Shown: positions 22,294-34,925, counted from the stretch's first letter. The stretch: 64,000 bases of DNA from Okapia johnstoni (GCA_024291935.2 CM044306.1:310001-374000); one strand, 5' to 3'. A program made the numbers and translations. Notes: generated from the sequence alone by a model not told the origin.

Positions 22294-23071
22294 AGTCCTT
22301 GCTGTCCTTTGCCAGAACTCTTCGAGATCTCGTGGCCAGAGTGCTGGGCTGGTGCGGGAACAGCCCTGGGGCGCGGCACAGCGCTCCTCCGCTGCCGTGC
22401 GGCACAGAGCGGCTCCTCCTCGTACAGCTGCTGCTGGAGATGACAGTAGGGGCCCCACTGACCCAGCCGGGTGGGGGCGACCTCAGCAGGGTTGCTGCTA
22501 GATGCACATGACATGAGCTAAGAAGTAACATGTATTGTGTGGGTGCACGAGGCGGCCAGGCCTCTGGCGTCCTCTGGAAGTGGTCTGCAGACTCGCTGGG
22601 GTCCCGGGTGTGTCCTCCCAGCAGTAGCTGCTCCTCAGCTTGAGGGCTGTGCCCCCAGGACCCCCTCCATCCCGCCCTGGCAGTAGAGCGAATGCGCAGG
22701 TGCTCCCTTCTGCCTCCTTACTCACTGGATCTGACGCCAGACCATTCCCACACAAACAGAGGGTGGAAGATGAGTGGACTTCCTAGAGGGGCTGTTTCCA
22801 CTGCTCTGGCGCTTTTACACTTCAGGGAGGCATCGTCTTTGGGCTCGTGCTGTGACTGCAGGGAGTCCTGTCACCTGGGTCACCTTGGAGGCAGTGCCGC
22901 CGGGTGGCAGAGTTGCCCACTCGTGGCCTCGGGCCCGTGGCAGGTCTGCAGGAAGATGCTTTGTGCATCTCAGCCCTGACCTGCTGCCTTGCTGGGCTCC
23001 TCTGTGTGTTCAACAGCCTCTAGCCCACAAGGCAGGTTCATGATGGACCATGGGGAACACAAGCTCTAACT

Positions 23072-23200
23072 TACTGAGCAGTTAATGTGCTGGGCACTTT
23101 GTAACAGGAAAGATGTTGTCATCCCCATTCTATGGATGATGAAACTGAGGCTTCAGGTAACTTATTCCAGGTCAAAGCTAGCAGATACGAGAGCTGAGTC
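23072..23200 (-). repeat. MIR SINE
   Basis: Reverse: GTGCTGGGCACTTTGTAACA, ATGATGAAACTGAGGCTTCA, GGTCAAAGCTAGCAGATA. Confidence 0.7.
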
Positions 23201-23885
23201 CTGGTCTAGGACTGGCTCTCCAATGAACTTGAACTGCAACGCAGTACTTTTCAACTCTGAACACCCTTGACAATGGCTTGGGCAGACTTTAGAAAAGAAG
23301 GCCTCACTCCCAGAGACCCTGACTGCTCTGGATGCACTCCGGGCACCATATTGTTTGAGCTACCAAGGGATTTCTAATACACAGGCAGGCAAAGGATCAG
23401 GGCACAGGGCCAGGATGGCTTTGGACCCAAGTCCTCCTGGAAAGCGCTCGATTCCCAGCTGAACTTGCCTCTGGCACCTGCAGCCTGGCTCAGTCTCTGT
23501 GGCAACTCATAGGGATGGGCGGCAGGCAGTCCTGGCATCAGCTGGGCCGGCTGTGCCCTGGGGTCAGCGGGGTGGGCAGCTGTGCGTCGGGTGTGATCTG
23601 AGATTCTAGGAGGCTCCCCTCTGCCTGGGGTGGGCTGCGCTGTCCTGCCCTTTGCCCGCCTTTCCACCCACAGGTGGGAGAACAGGGGAGCTGTGGCTCT
23701 AACTCCAGAAGGCCCTGCGGCGGGAGGGCCTGGGCACAGGGAGACTGAGGCGGCTCGTTCCCCTCCAGCATCCTGCCGGTCCCCACCCCACCTGCACGGT
23801 TTACCTGGGAGCGAGGAGGGGCTCTGCCAGCCGTCAGAGGGCTTGCAGGATGAGAACCGGGAGGGGGTGCTCCCACAGGGGCTGG

Positions 23886-23984
23886 GACCCCACGGCTCCT
23901 CGGGGCTCCCACGGGGGCTCAGGGCTCACATGGGGCTTGGAGACCCCACGACTCCTCGGGGCTCCCACGGGGGCTCAGTGCTGT
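23886..23984. repeat. Imperfect 56-bp tandem duplication
   Basis: Two copies of a unit beginning GACCCCACGGCTCCTCGGGG (second begins at 23942 with one change), 56 bp apart. Confidence 0.85.
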
Positions 23985-25073
23985 GGGAATCAAGAGGTGG
24001 ATGGGCCCCGCTCTCGGGGAGCCTGGACCCCCCTGCGCCTGGCTGGGGGCCACCTGCCCTGGGATCCTCCTCCGTCTGCCTCGGCCAGTTCCCAGCAAGC
24101 TGCCCGCTGCACTTGCCAACGGAGCCAGATGCTGCTTTGGGGAAAATACCTTCTGGAGTTTGTTGTCTGAGCCCTCCCAGCCGACACCCACAGTGGAGAA
24201 GATGTGTCAGGATAAATGGAAAATCTCTTCATAAATATTTGGAAAAAAGCAAAAGGGAAAAGGAAAGAACTAACTGTCTGGGATGCCTTTGGGAACATCT
24301 TGGTGACGGCCGTGGACAGATGGAGGAGGCAGGTCACCCACATTTGTCACCTTGCAGGAGGCCCCAATGGGAGCTGCCAGGGCCGGGCCTGGTTCGGGCT
24401 GCGGGCACCGAGGAGCCGTGGCTCCGGGGAGAGGCCAGGCCTGCCTGGGTCGCCAGCAGAAGCCACAGAGCGCACGCGGTGCCAAGCTGCCCCTTCTCCA
24501 TGATGCATAATTGCCTCTCTGAACTCGGCTGCCTTGGGACTCCACTCCAAGTGGAGCGCAGGCTGAAGCAGCTTCAGGGGTGCCCCTGGGAGGAGAGTGC
24601 AGAGGCCCTGGGGGCCGAGGCACTGAGGGCGGGGCCGGCGCCAGAGCAGAGGAGGGGCAGCACGGCCCTGGGGATGGGCTCCACCTCCTGGAAGGCTCCG
24701 CCGAGGGGACACAGGGTGGGCAGTGTCCTCCGCAGGCCAGGCCTCCCCAGTGACAGGGGCCCTTCCCAAGTCTGGAGACCCCCTTGGCCTCACTCTGGCT
24801 CAGCCCCGGTTCCAGCCACACCGCCCCGTGTGTCCCTGGAAACAGACGCTGCTGCTCAGGTCCGCTTGTCCTTGGGCTCCTCGCGTGCCCTCTTGCCGCA
24901 TCACTTGCCCAATGCAGGGGCCTGGGTCCCTTCATCTCAGATCACAGGAGACAGACTCTTCACACTGGAGGGAAGGACGGTCTGAGGGGGCGGCCACCGG
25001 GCTGGGCAGGGTCCCTGGAAGACAAAATGCTGGGAGAACGTTCTTGGGAGCAGGTGGGTTCCTAAAGCTAAGG

Positions 25074-25220
25074 GTGTTGTTCAGTTGCTCAGCCATGTCC
25101 AACTCTTTGCGAGTCCATGGGTTGCAGCATGGCAGGCTTCCCTGTCCTTCACCATCTCCTGGAGTTTGCTCAAACTCATTTCCATTGACTTGGTGATGCC
25201 ATCCAGCCATCTCATCCTCT
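25074..25220 (-). mobile_element. BovB/ART2A-type 3' end fragment
   Basis: Reverse: GTTCAGTTGCTCAGCCATGT, GGTGATGCCATCCAGCCATC, ending TCTCATCCTCT. Confidence 0.9.
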
Positions 25221-25283
25221 AGGTTTAAGTGTTGGTGCCTGTAATTAACTTGGACATGCATGGGGTCCTCTGCCTGGAGGCTG

Positions 25284-25488
25284 AAAGTGAAGTCGCTCAG
25301 TCATGTCTGACTCTTTGCGACCCCATGGACTGTAGCCCACCAGGCTCCTCCATCCATGGAATTTTCTAGGCAAGAGTACTGGAGTGGGTTGCCATTCCCT
25401 TCTCCAGGGGATCTTCCCGACCTGGGGATCAAGCCCTGGTCTCCTGCATTGCAGGCAGACGCTTTACTATCTGAGCCACCTGGAATCA
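25284..25488 (-). mobile_element. Bov-tA SINE with 11-bp target-site duplication
   Basis: Complete reverse copy flanked by CCTGGAGGCTG at 25273-25283 and 25489-25499. Confidence 0.95.
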
Positions 25489-26527
25489 CCTGGAGGCTGG
25501 GCAGACACTATCCCCCCATAGTGGCCGACGTTCTTTAGGTTCCATAGTTGGTACCATCACAGCAGGTGAGGACCTTGCACATGTCAGGAGAGGAGGGAGG
25601 AGGCTGCAGAGGACAGGGCAGGTGTGACAAGAGGTCTGTTCCCAGGATGTAGACGTATATACTCAGCAGATAAAGAGGATGTAGACGTATATTCAAGCAG
25701 GATACAGAGGATGCAGACATATATACGCCCCGGAGGAGATGCCCTGTGGGAACTGGCTCACAGAGGCCAGGCAGTCCCACCATGTGCCTCTGGAAGCTGA
25801 GAACCAGGAAAGCTGGTGATGGAAACCTGTCTGAGCCCAAAGGTCCAAGAACCAGGAGCTCTGATGTCTGAGGATGCGAGACGCTGTCCAGCTCAGGAAA
25901 AGAGAAAGAGGACTCATCCTTTTCCACCTCCTGTTCTACTCGGACCCTCGGCGGCTTGGGCAGTGCCGCCCACCCCCCCCAAGAGTGCGGGTCTCCTTCA
26001 CTCGCCTCCTGACCAGTGCATTCCTCTCTGGGAAAACACCCTCCCAGGCAGCCCAAGACCATCGCTAACTAGCTGGCCAGGCGTCCCTCAGCCCAGCCAA
26101 GGTGACGCAGAGAACTCACCACCACAGCCTGTCTCTGCCTCGGAGGGCAGGTGTCGGAACGATTAGCCACTTCCGGAAGGATGCAGGACCTGGAGGCCTG
26201 GAGGCTGGGCCCAGAGCCGGTGGAAGAGTGGCTCCAACCAATGGAACATGAAGTCTCCCCAATGAGTCAAATTCTCTCCAGTGTATTGACTGCGAGTCAG
26301 TCCTACCAGACAGAAATGCTGGGTTCTGCACATGTTTCTAAAACATCACTTTAGAGAAACTTACGGTGAATTAAAAACCAACTGAAAATGAGGCTGGTTG
26401 AGAAGCAAAGGATTTGATTCTTAGTTCTTCTATCAGCTGACTGCATTCCCCAGGGTCTTCCTGGTGTCTGGCCTTGGACTAGTGGTAATAGATGAGTGAT
26501 TAAGCAGAGTAAACGTACTCCTTGACT

Positions 26528-26770
26528 CAGGCGACAGATATAGTGGGTTGAATGGTGACCACCCCCTAAAAAAGGTATGTCTGTGTCTTCACCCCTAGAA
26601 CCCATGAAGGTAACAGGCAACCTTATGAGGAGAAAGAGTCTTTGCAGATGCAACCAAGGATTCGAGATGAGACAGTCCCAGATAGGGGCAGGCCTTGGTT
26701 CAAGTCAAGTGTCCTTACCGGAGAACAGGGGGAGACAGCGGGGCAGCCAGAGGGGTCTGGACACTTGTTA
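26528..26770 (+). repeat. MaLR (MLT1-like) LTR fragment
   Basis: TGGGTTGAATGGTGACCACC, ACCTTATGAGGAGAAAGAG, TCTTTGCAGATGCAACC and TGTCCTTACCGG resemble the front half of MLT1-type LTRs. Family assignment is from memory. Confidence 0.5.
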
Positions 26771-27183
26771 ACGCCCTCGCGCCTCTGCTGGACACCCAGG
26801 CCCAGGTTTCCAAGCCTGGGGGGCGTGTACTAACGCCCGGCCTGGACCCCGCCCCTCAGCCCTGCACGCTGCCCTGCGTCTCACCCAGGGCCGCCCTCCT
26901 GCCAGATGGCCACCTGGCCCCCCTCCCTGCCTCGGCTTCACCAAGCTCTCGACCAGCTCAACGCCAGCCCACACCTGGCTTGATCTCTGTCTAGAAAGTT
27001 CTTTCTTCTCCTGGTAGGTCTCGACTCTTGGTCTCAACTTCAGGGTCACCTTCTCAGAGACGCCGGTCCGGACCCCCGGCCGGGGCTGAGCGCTTTCTCC
27101 GTCCTTGTGAGCCTGTCTTCTCGGCCCCTGTCGCCGGCTCACTCAGTGATGCAGGGGCAGACGCTTCACCTCTGTCGTTTCCA

Positions 27184-27216
27184 CGCGTGCACACGCGTGC
27201 ACACACACACACACAC
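27184..27216. repeat. Short (CA)n microsatellite
   Basis: GCGTGCACACGCGTGCACAC followed by uninterrupted CA. Confidence 0.9.
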
Positions 27217-27639
27217 AGCAAACCCCGGGAGGCAGATCTGACTCTCCACCACGAACACAGGACGCGGCAGGAGAAAAGCTGCGAGTATTTACTGAATGAA
27301 AAGGTAAAGGAGTAGCCTCCCTGAGCTGTACGGGGGAGGGAGGAGCAAAAGGAGCCTGCAGTTGGGGGACAAGCTTCTCCCAGGACCCGACAAGTTTCTT
27401 ATCTCACGACAGCAGGCTTGGAAATGTCATTACTTTGTCTCTCTCTCTCCTCCAAAAGCCTTGGTTTTAAACTGTCTTCCCTGTGGAGTAAATGTGTACA
27501 TTAACCCTTATGGCAGCAGAGGAGAAGAAGGGTTTGTGGGCTTAGAGCGAGTTTGCAGAAGTCAGACTCCCAGAAGGAGAAACTTCCTGTCCAATGGAAC
27601 ATTGGATGAAAGTTAAAATGCACTTGCAGAAATACATTG

Positions 27640-27653
27640 GTTACTATAGCAAC
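27640..27653. promoter_or_regulatory. RFX X-box-like palindrome (GTTACTATAGCAAC)
   Basis: Matches the X-box GTNRCC-N2-RGYAAC with one mismatch in the left arm and a perfect right arm. Confidence 0.4.
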
Positions 27654-28534
27654 AGGTCCCGGTTCTCCCTCAGAAGGAAAACAGAGGCGGCGGGGAGGCA
27701 GCTAACTTAACTTTGGTCTAGGCTTGAGAGAAGGAGCCGTCCAGATAGAATTAGGGGCTGCGTTGTGAAGTGTCTCACATCACCAGCACAAAATGATGTT
27801 TACACACCTGCCTGTGTGAATGATGTTTACACACCTTCCCCGGCCTGGTCGGTCAGTCCCGTTGCTTCCCTGGTTGGCTCCTGTGGGCAACAGAATGTTC
27901 AGTGCCCGCCCGACAAGGCTTCTGACCCTCTCAGAGGGGTGCAGTTTAGCACACCTCCTGCATTAAAATGCTCCCTGAAACTTGCTCTCTCGAGAGACCC
28001 TGTGCCAGATCCTTCGGTAATGAGTAATCAACTGCTAAAAGACTGGTGGTGAATTCAGATTTTTATCTATATATGGTTTCCCGGGGTGGAATTCACCCAC
28101 TTGCGCTGGGAGAGTTCACGGAAAGTGTCAGAGAAGGGAGTGGAGAGGGGATTCTCAGCGTGCGTTCAGGGTGCGTGGGGAGTGGCAGCGACGGGGCGGC
28201 AGGGCTGAGGCGGGCAGGCACCCTCCGCGGCCACGCAGACTGTGGGTGTGGCGGTCCTTGTGGATGGGCAGCCGGCCTCGGCGATCTCCTCTGAGCAGAT
28301 CATCTGTTGAGCATGTGATTCCAAAGAAGCACCTTCCAGTGGCGGACAGGCCCAGAGCGTGCTTGTGGGCGGTGGGCGGTGGTCCACGAGGCTGGTAGGT
28401 TCATTTCACCCTTCATCTTTGCTCGACACGCGTTTGTCGAAGTCCCTCTGTGGGAGGCTCCACAGAGGAGCCCACGTTCTCGTGTCTGCAACCTGTGAGT
28501 AAATGCACAGCTTACCACGTGAGGGGATTAAGGC

Positions 28535-28905
28535 TGCAGCTGGAATTAAGGTGGCTCCTCAGACTCCCTCACACAGGGGGTGATTCTGGATTATCGGGGG
28601 ACCCCAATGGAATCACAAGCATCCTTGGAAGCATAAGAGGGAGGCAGAGAGGAAGTCAGAGCGATGTGCTGTGAAGGCCTGAGCCCACCACTGACTCGGA
28701 AGATGAAGGAAGCGGCGTGAGCATGGAGGGGGCAACTCCGGAAGCTGGCCAGGGTGGGAAGCGGCACCCGCCCAGGGTGGCTGGAGAGGACCATGGCCCT
28801 GCCTACACCTCGACTCTAGCCCAGGGAGCCCGCACAAGTGTAAGACAGGAAATCTGTGGTGTTTCAAGCCTTAGATGGTGATCTCTTTACAGCAGCCCTA
28901 AGGTA
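28535..28905 (+). repeat. MaLR (MLT1-like) LTR, nearly full length
   Basis: GCAGCTGGAATTAAGGTGGC, GATTCTGGATTATCGGGGG, AATCACAAGCATCCTTGGAA, AGAGGAAGTCAGAGCGATG, and the 3' end GTGGTGTTTCAAGCC with TTTACAGCAGCCCTA. Names are from memory. Confidence 0.6.
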
Positions 28906-30059
28906 TGCTAAGGCCCAGGCTGGCACCAGGTTCTGGGGACCAGTGAGGAGTGTCCCCCACCAGTCATAGTCCAGAGGGGGCAGCCGGGCCCCTGGAGTGG
29001 ATGGAAGGACTGGCTGGTGGGAGAGAGGTGGAGAGCCCGGGCTTGGGAGGGAACGAGCCAGCAGGGGTGGGGTCTGGGGAGGCCCTGGACACACACAGCT
29101 GGCCCAGTAGCCACGGCCCAGTGACCTTGGCACAGAGGCTTGCGTCTCCTCCCGGGAGCTGCAGGGGAGTCTGGGAATGTTTTGAGCAGGAAGCGGACGA
29201 GTTTTGATGAACCCGACCAGAGAAATCAGGCAGAAGCAAAGCGAGTCAAAATCAGAGACAGTGGATCAGAAACGAAGCTCGTCAGGGTCCTGGGTCCAGC
29301 GGGGCGGCCCGGCTCACAGGCGGGGAGGCCGAGCGAGGCCCTGCCTCCCTCGCTCTTCCCAGCTGGCCTGGGTCCCTGACCCATTGCGGGTGAGTCCTGG
29401 ACTCCTCGGGTGGCCCGCTCCCCTCTCCTCCCCACACTGTGCTCAAGGGCCCCGAGGAGGGAAGGCGGTGGAGATGGAGCCGTGGTTACAGGCTGAGCCA
29501 GGCCTGCCAGCCCTCCATAAATTAAACGTAAACTGTAACAATTGATTATTTGGGGCATAATTGCCATTATTTTCTAATGTGAAAAAGCAGGGATGAACGC
29601 TGGAATGGATGCCAGCCAGAATGAAGACAGGCGTTCAGTTCATTCCTGGAGCTGCGGACAAAGCGGTCCCGTGGAGGGGCTGCCTCGGGCCACGGCAGCC
29701 TGCGCTGGCTCTGGGGGGCACGCCCCTGGGCTTGGGGCTGCTGGGGGCCGGACTCTGTCCTCTGCGGGCTGGGCGGGTGGCAGCCCATGGGCTTGGGGGG
29801 TGGGCCGGGCTCTGGTCCCACGCGGCAGCCAGAAGGGCAAGAGGGAGGTCAGCGGAGGACCTGGGAGGCTGGAGTCAAGCGCAGACTCTCAGCTTCTCGT
29901 CCTTGGCTGAAGCCCTGGGGCCCACGGGGGGCTTCAAGGGGGAGCCGGAATTCCCTCCTCACGTGACTGAGCCTGGAGACCCTCAGTCCCCACTTTCCTT
30001 GTGGCTCCACTAACAGGGTCCTGTCTTGTTGTTCCTTTTCCAAGTCGTCCAGTCCCTGG

Positions 30060-30073
30060 GTCGCCATGGTGAC
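30060..30073. promoter_or_regulatory. RFX X-box-like palindrome (GTCGCCATGGTGAC)
   Basis: Left arm GTCGCC fits the X-box. The right arm GGTGAC differs from RGYAAC at one base. The site is nearly a perfect palindrome. Confidence 0.35.
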
Positions 30074-30171
30074 GACACCGTGTGATTCAAACCCCGCCAC
30101 AGCCCAGGGACCATCACAGCAGACGCTCTGCGCCCGCGACCTCCTTAAATCCCTCAATCCCCCACCGGCCG

Positions 30172-30292
30172 CGTTGCCCCGATTTTACACAGAAGCTTGA
30201 GGCTCAAAGGGTTACGTGGTTTTCCACCTACATACACCTTGTTAGTGGCAGAGTCCGGATTCACACCCAGGTCTCTGTCAATTCCTGAGCCA
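30172..30292 (-). repeat. MIR SINE
   Basis: Reverse: GATTTTACACAGAAGCTTG, AGTGGCAGAGTCCGGATTCA, CACCCAGGTCTCTGTC. Confidence 0.8.
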
Positions 30293-31439
30293 GCCTCTCC
30301 CTTCCGTGCCTCTGGCCACCGTCCCAGCCTCCTACCACCCCGCCCGCCGAGGGCCTTCCTTAGATAGGCCCCAGGGAGGGCTTGCTCTGGCGAGAGAGGG
30401 GAGACGTCTGCAGTTTGGGACGGCCACTTTTGGAAGCCAGCACTTGCAGGAGTGGTGTTTCCTGCTGCCTTCAGAGCTGGATCGTCTCTCAACCAGACCC
30501 ACTTTCAAGTCATCATGTAGTTGCTGAACTAAACGGCAAAATGCAGGTGAGAGTGCTGGTGTCACTCCGATGCTGGGGCCTCCTCTCCTGGTCCTCCTCT
30601 CCTGGCCCACAGGGTCTGGGCATCTGGGGGACAGGCTGGCAGGAGGAGCGGGGGCCAAGGCTGGTGCGGACTCAAGAGCCGGGTCGCAAAGGATGTGGCG
30701 TCTTTCCTTGAAAGGGTGGGATGTCATTGAGGGAATTCAGAAGCTAGAAGCTGAGTGGCATGCACAAACCTTCCAGAGACTAGCCTCAGCGTGGAGCAGA
30801 GAGAGGGCAGAGGGTGTCAGGAGACCCCGAGAGGGAGGCTTGGTGTCTGGGCAGGAGAGGGAGCTGGCTCGGGCCAGGCAGGGGCCTCGAGGGGAGCAGG
30901 GAGAGACCTGAGCTGGACGGGGTGGGGGCGGCCTTGACAGAGGTCTCCGTAAACGGAGCTGAGAAGGAAACAGCAGAGGGCCGGCAGCCACTCACCTCCC
31001 GGACCATCCCAGCCCCGCCTGGTTCAGGACACGCGCCGTGTCTGCTGCCGTGCCCAGCCCCAGCCCTCAGGACCCGCTGCTGGGAGCTGAGTGGGCAGTG
31101 CCCTCCTGACACTGTGTGATTCGCGGTCTCTGTGCCCAGCGCCCGGGAAGCCAGCGTGGCCTCTGTGGCCGCTGGCGTCTGCTTGATTGAAGACATCAGC
31201 TCAGGAGCTGCGGCTTCCTGGATGAAACCTGAAATCGCATGGACTCTGCAGCTGCAGCTGGAAGGACTCCAGCCCCCCAGACGCTCCGACAGAGGCCGTG
31301 CTGGGCTTGCTGGGCCGTGGCTGGAGCTCCCCCTACGCCCTCCAGCGGCGTGGCCTGCCCCTCCTCAGGGAGGTGCCGACCCAGCAGGAAGCCTGGGGAC
31401 CATTTAGACCAGGAGATGGCCGCTTGTAAGAAAGCAGGT

Positions 31440-31950
31440 CCCCCCACACACACACACACCCCACACATACCACACACACACACACACACACACATATACA
31501 AACACACACATACTCGCACACACTCACATACTCATACACATACACACACACACACACACATGCTCACATACACACACTCACACATACACATGTGCACACA
31601 CACTCTCACATACACAAACTCATACACACATGCACACACAATGACACACACATACACACACACCACACACTTACACATACACATACTCACACACATGCCC
31701 ACACACACTCGCACATACACATGCACACACACACTCACATACTCATACACACATGCACACAGACTGACATACACTCACACATACATGTGCGTACACACAT
31801 GAATGTGCACACACATACACACACTTATACACACACGGACACACACATTCACACCCAACTCACACACACATGCTCATGCACACACACTCACACACTCACA
31901 CACACACTTACACATTCTCACACACATTCTCTCTCTCTCTCTCTCTCACA
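31440..31950. repeat. Long (CA)n / CACATACA-rich satellite-like tract ending in (CT)n
   Basis: About 510 bp of CA dinucleotides interrupted by TA, CT, TG and GC steps, ending with roughly ten CT units at 31927-31948. The long histidine/threonine and valine/cysteine frames here are artefacts. Confidence 0.95.
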
Positions 31951-32463
31951 TACGTGGGGGCCCTGCAGTGGTATCACAGGAGGGCTGTGTAACCCGCACG
32001 ACCAGCATGTATTCAGCAGCAGGACAGACGGTGCCTTGCGTCACCAAGAGCACCCCTGGCCCTCGCCCCATCGCTCTTCCCCACGGGAGGCAGGTGTGCC
32101 AGCCTGGGAGCCCCTGAGATGTCCTTCCCCCCGCCCCCCACCGAGGAAAGAAAGCAGGCGGGATGCCTCGGAGGGACCTCAGAGGGGACTCTGAGCTGGC
32201 GGCCGCCCCTCCGGCATTCCCAGACAAGAAGGTTCCCCAGTGGCAGGTGTCTAGAGACAGTTTACTTCGAGAGGAAGGACTCAGCTCTGTCTGCACATGG
32301 GAGGGTGTTCCGCTCCCCAGAGCCGCCGGGCAGGGTTCCAGGAAGCAGGGTTATTAAGCAGGTTTTCAAAGTCTGAGGTCATTCTGTTCTCTCCTCCCTG
32401 CAAAAACCCCAGACATCAGCTCCTCCCAGCAGCCGGCTCCCCGGGTTCCTGAATGCCTGGCCC

Positions 32464-32640
32464 CATTCATTCACTCACTCATTCACTCCCTTACTCCACA
32501 CACATTTATCACGGCCCTGCAGTGCGTCAGGCACCGGGGTACAGGATGAACAATGCACACAGCCCTGTTGTCAAGGAACTGACTTTCTGGTAAGGGAGGA
32601 AGAAAAAAGCAAGTCAATAAAAGAGCAATAGAGAGAATGG
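32464..32640 (+). repeat. L2 LINE 3' fragment
   Basis: CATTCATTCACTCACTCATT, ACACATTTATCACGGCCCTG, GTGCGTCAGGCACCGGGGTA, ATGAACAATGCACACAGCCC. Similarity fades after about 32640. Confidence 0.6.
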
Positions 32641-33199
32641 TGTGAACAGCCAAAGAAGCAGGCCCAGCAGAAGGCATGAGGGACCCACCTGGGTCTGGGC
32701 CGGGCTCTGGGCTGGGCCTGGGGCAAAAGAGGAGGCCAAGCCTGGGGTGCATGGCCAGACAGTGACTTTCGGGAAATGTTAAAGGCAGCTCAAGGCGAGG
32801 GATGGCTGACTTTGTGAGCCAAGTCGTGAGGGCTGTGTTCGCCTTGCTGAGCATTTTAGGTTTTATTCTGGAGGCAAGGGGGAGCCAGGACAAGTTCTGA
32901 AGCCAAAAAGGGACACTAGTCTATGCGCAGTGTCTGCAGTTTAGGACAGTCCCTCTGGCGGCCACAGGGTGAGTCTTTGGAGAGGAGACGGGCAGCGTGA
33001 GAACCTGATCTGTGAACAGCGAGCATGGCCCGGAGAGGACGAGGAGAGACATCGAGGAGGTGAGATCCCCAGGTGGCTTGTGAGACGTGGAGGGAGAGGC
33101 AGTGGGTGGGTTTTATTCCGAGGTCCCTGGCCTGGGGAGCTGGAACAGTAAAGGCTGCCCTTATCTGTTTCAGGAACACTTTCAGCAGCAACATGTAGA

Positions 33200-33560
33200 A
33201 ACCTAACAGTGACTTAACAATAAAAACAAGTCTTTAATTATCCCACATCCTGATAAGTCTGGAGGTGAGCCATCTAGGGCTGGTTTGACATCTCAAGAGT
33301 GTCATTAAAGCTCTAGGGTCTTTCTTTTTGCTCCCCCATCCTCAGTGTATTTGCTTGTTAACCTCATGGTTGCTTGTTAACCTCATGGTTGCAAGATGGC
33401 TGCTGTAGCTCCAGACATTTTCATGGCAGGAAGAAGAGGAAAGAGGTGGCCATAGCCACGTCTGTTCCCTTAAATCAAGAGGTGGCCATAGCCAAGTCTG
33501 TTCCCTTAAATCAAAAAAAAACAAAGCTTCCAGAAGATTCCACCTATAAGTCAGTGGCCA
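33200..33560. repeat. Unclassified old repeat with two internal tandem duplications
   Basis: Contains a 19-bp duplication (TTGCTTGTTAACCTCATGG at 33351 and 33370) and a 36-bp duplication (unit begins AAGAGGTGGCCATAGCC at 33441 and 33477). AAGATGGCTGCTGTAGCTCC at about 33392 matches ATATGGCTGCTGGAGCTCC at about 40709, so both belong to one interspersed family that I cannot name. Confidence 0.5.
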
Positions 33561-33765
33561 TCCTTAGCTTGAAGAAAACTGGGAAAGTGAGTTTTTAAAT
33601 TTCCGGCACCAATAGTGGAGGCACATAAGAAACAGAGGGGCTGGGAACAGGCCTTGAGTTAGCAGTGTCGCCAACCAAGATGACAAGCTTTGGAGGAAAA
33701 GGCAGCTTAGCCCCACGCCTGGGGAGGAGTGGGTTGTGGAAAAAAAGCAACCTCAACTCAAGAGA

Positions 33766-33934
33766 AGATTCTTGAGAGTCCCTTGGACAGCAAGGCGATC
33801 AAAGCAGTCAATCCTAAAGGAAATCAACCCTGAATATTCATTGGAAAGACTGAAGCTGAAGTTCCAGTACTTTGGCCACTTGATGAGAAAAGCCGACTCA
33901 CTGGAGAAGATCCTGATGCTGGGAAAGATTGAGG
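33766..33934 (+). mobile_element. BovB/ART2A fragment
   Basis: Forward: CTTGAGAGTCCCTTGGACAG, CAGTCAATCCTAAAGGAAAT, GCTGGGAAAGATTGAGGG. It is truncated at both ends. Confidence 0.9.
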
Positions 33935-34407
33935 GCCTGTGTCTCTGGGCCTTGGTTTCCTCCTGTTACTGCGCAAGAGACCAGACCCTTCCTGACTCCA
34001 GAGCAACCACTGAAGTGTCAGGCATGCGCAATGACGCTCAAAGGAAATCTCTAGGGACCTGCTGCACCGTCTGGAGCTCGCTCATCCAGCCAGATAGTAA
34101 AACCCTGGCGGGCGGAGAAGAAAGGCTGCTGGCTGGGACCAGCCCACCTCGCCCTCCTGCCGAGGTCGCCCGCCCAGGGGTCCCCCGGAACCTCCCGCTG
34201 CCAGCGGTGGGCCCCACCGTGAGACCCCAGTGCTGATCAAAACAGGCTTCCTGGACACGGAGCTCTCTCGGTCAGGATGTGCGGTCTGCCCTGGGGGGAG
34301 GGGCTTTGGCTCATGGCTGTCCCATGGCAGAGGTGGGATCTGAGACCCTGGGCTATTTGGGGGGCAGCCGTGGGTCCCTGTCAGGCTGGAGGACGGCTCG
34401 ATGTGAG

Positions 34408-34515
34408 ACAGCAAGGACTGGACCAGGCGTCCTAGCTCCCTGCATGTTGACCATGGGCAGGTCACTTCACCCCCGTGAGCTTTGGGGTCTCAACTGTAAG
34501 ATGGAGATCACACCG
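34408..34515 (+). repeat. MIR SINE
   Basis: Forward: CATGTTGACCATGGGCAGGT, CACTTCACCCCCGTGAGC, CAACTGTAAGATGGAGATCA. Confidence 0.65.
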
Positions 34516-34544
34516 CCTGGCACCCTGGGGCCTCACCGCAGCCC

Positions 34545-34670
34545 TGGGAGACCAGCATCCTCAGCAACCCCATCTTGCAGAGAAGACTGAGGCCATGGAA
34601 GTCCCCTGACCAGGAAATGGCAGAGGCCAAAGCCCACCCAGGTCTGTGGTTCCAGAACCTGGGCTCCGTC
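34545..34670 (-). repeat. MIR SINE, inverted relative to the preceding one
   Basis: Reverse: CCCATCTTGCAGAGAAGACT, GAGGCCATGGAAGTCCCCTG, GGTTCCAGAACC. With the MIR at 34408 it forms an inverted pair about 30 bp apart. Confidence 0.55.
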
Positions 34671-34861
34671 CCAGCACAGGCTCGTCCACTGCCTGAAGGC
34701 ATTATGTGTCCTGAAGGCAGAGTCTGCTTGGCCGGCAGGGGAACGGCTGACCGGCGGGGGGCGGCCGCCCCGAGGCTCGAGCTGCCGCCCCCGGCAGCCC
34801 ACCCCCCTCCCCCCTGGGCCGGCTGGCAGCGAGCTGGGGAGACACAGTTGGCAAAACCCAT

Positions 34862-34925
34862 TAGCATCTTCCTCTCTGCTAATTAGCTTTGTGAAGAATT
34901 ATTTATTTATCTATTATTTTCACCA
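34862..34925. other. AT-rich unique island, candidate conserved element
   Basis: CCATTAGCATCTTCCTCTC, TGCTAATTAGCTTTGTG, AATTATTTATTTATC. Clustered TAAT cores between GC-rich flanks. Confidence 0.3.

Noticed and set aside
22896..22909. Second CTCF-like site (CCGCCGGGTGGCAG)
   Set aside because: One mismatch at a position that is normally A or G in context; weaker than the 47782 site and in no special sequence environment.
23630..24985. 451-codon plus-strand frame
   Set aside because: GC-rich intergenic DNA with a local tandem duplication; proline/glycine/serine-rich, no domain, and an overlapping antisense frame of 221 codons is just as open.
31239..32194. Histidine/threonine-rich frames of up to 200 codons
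   Set aside because: CA-repeat translations.
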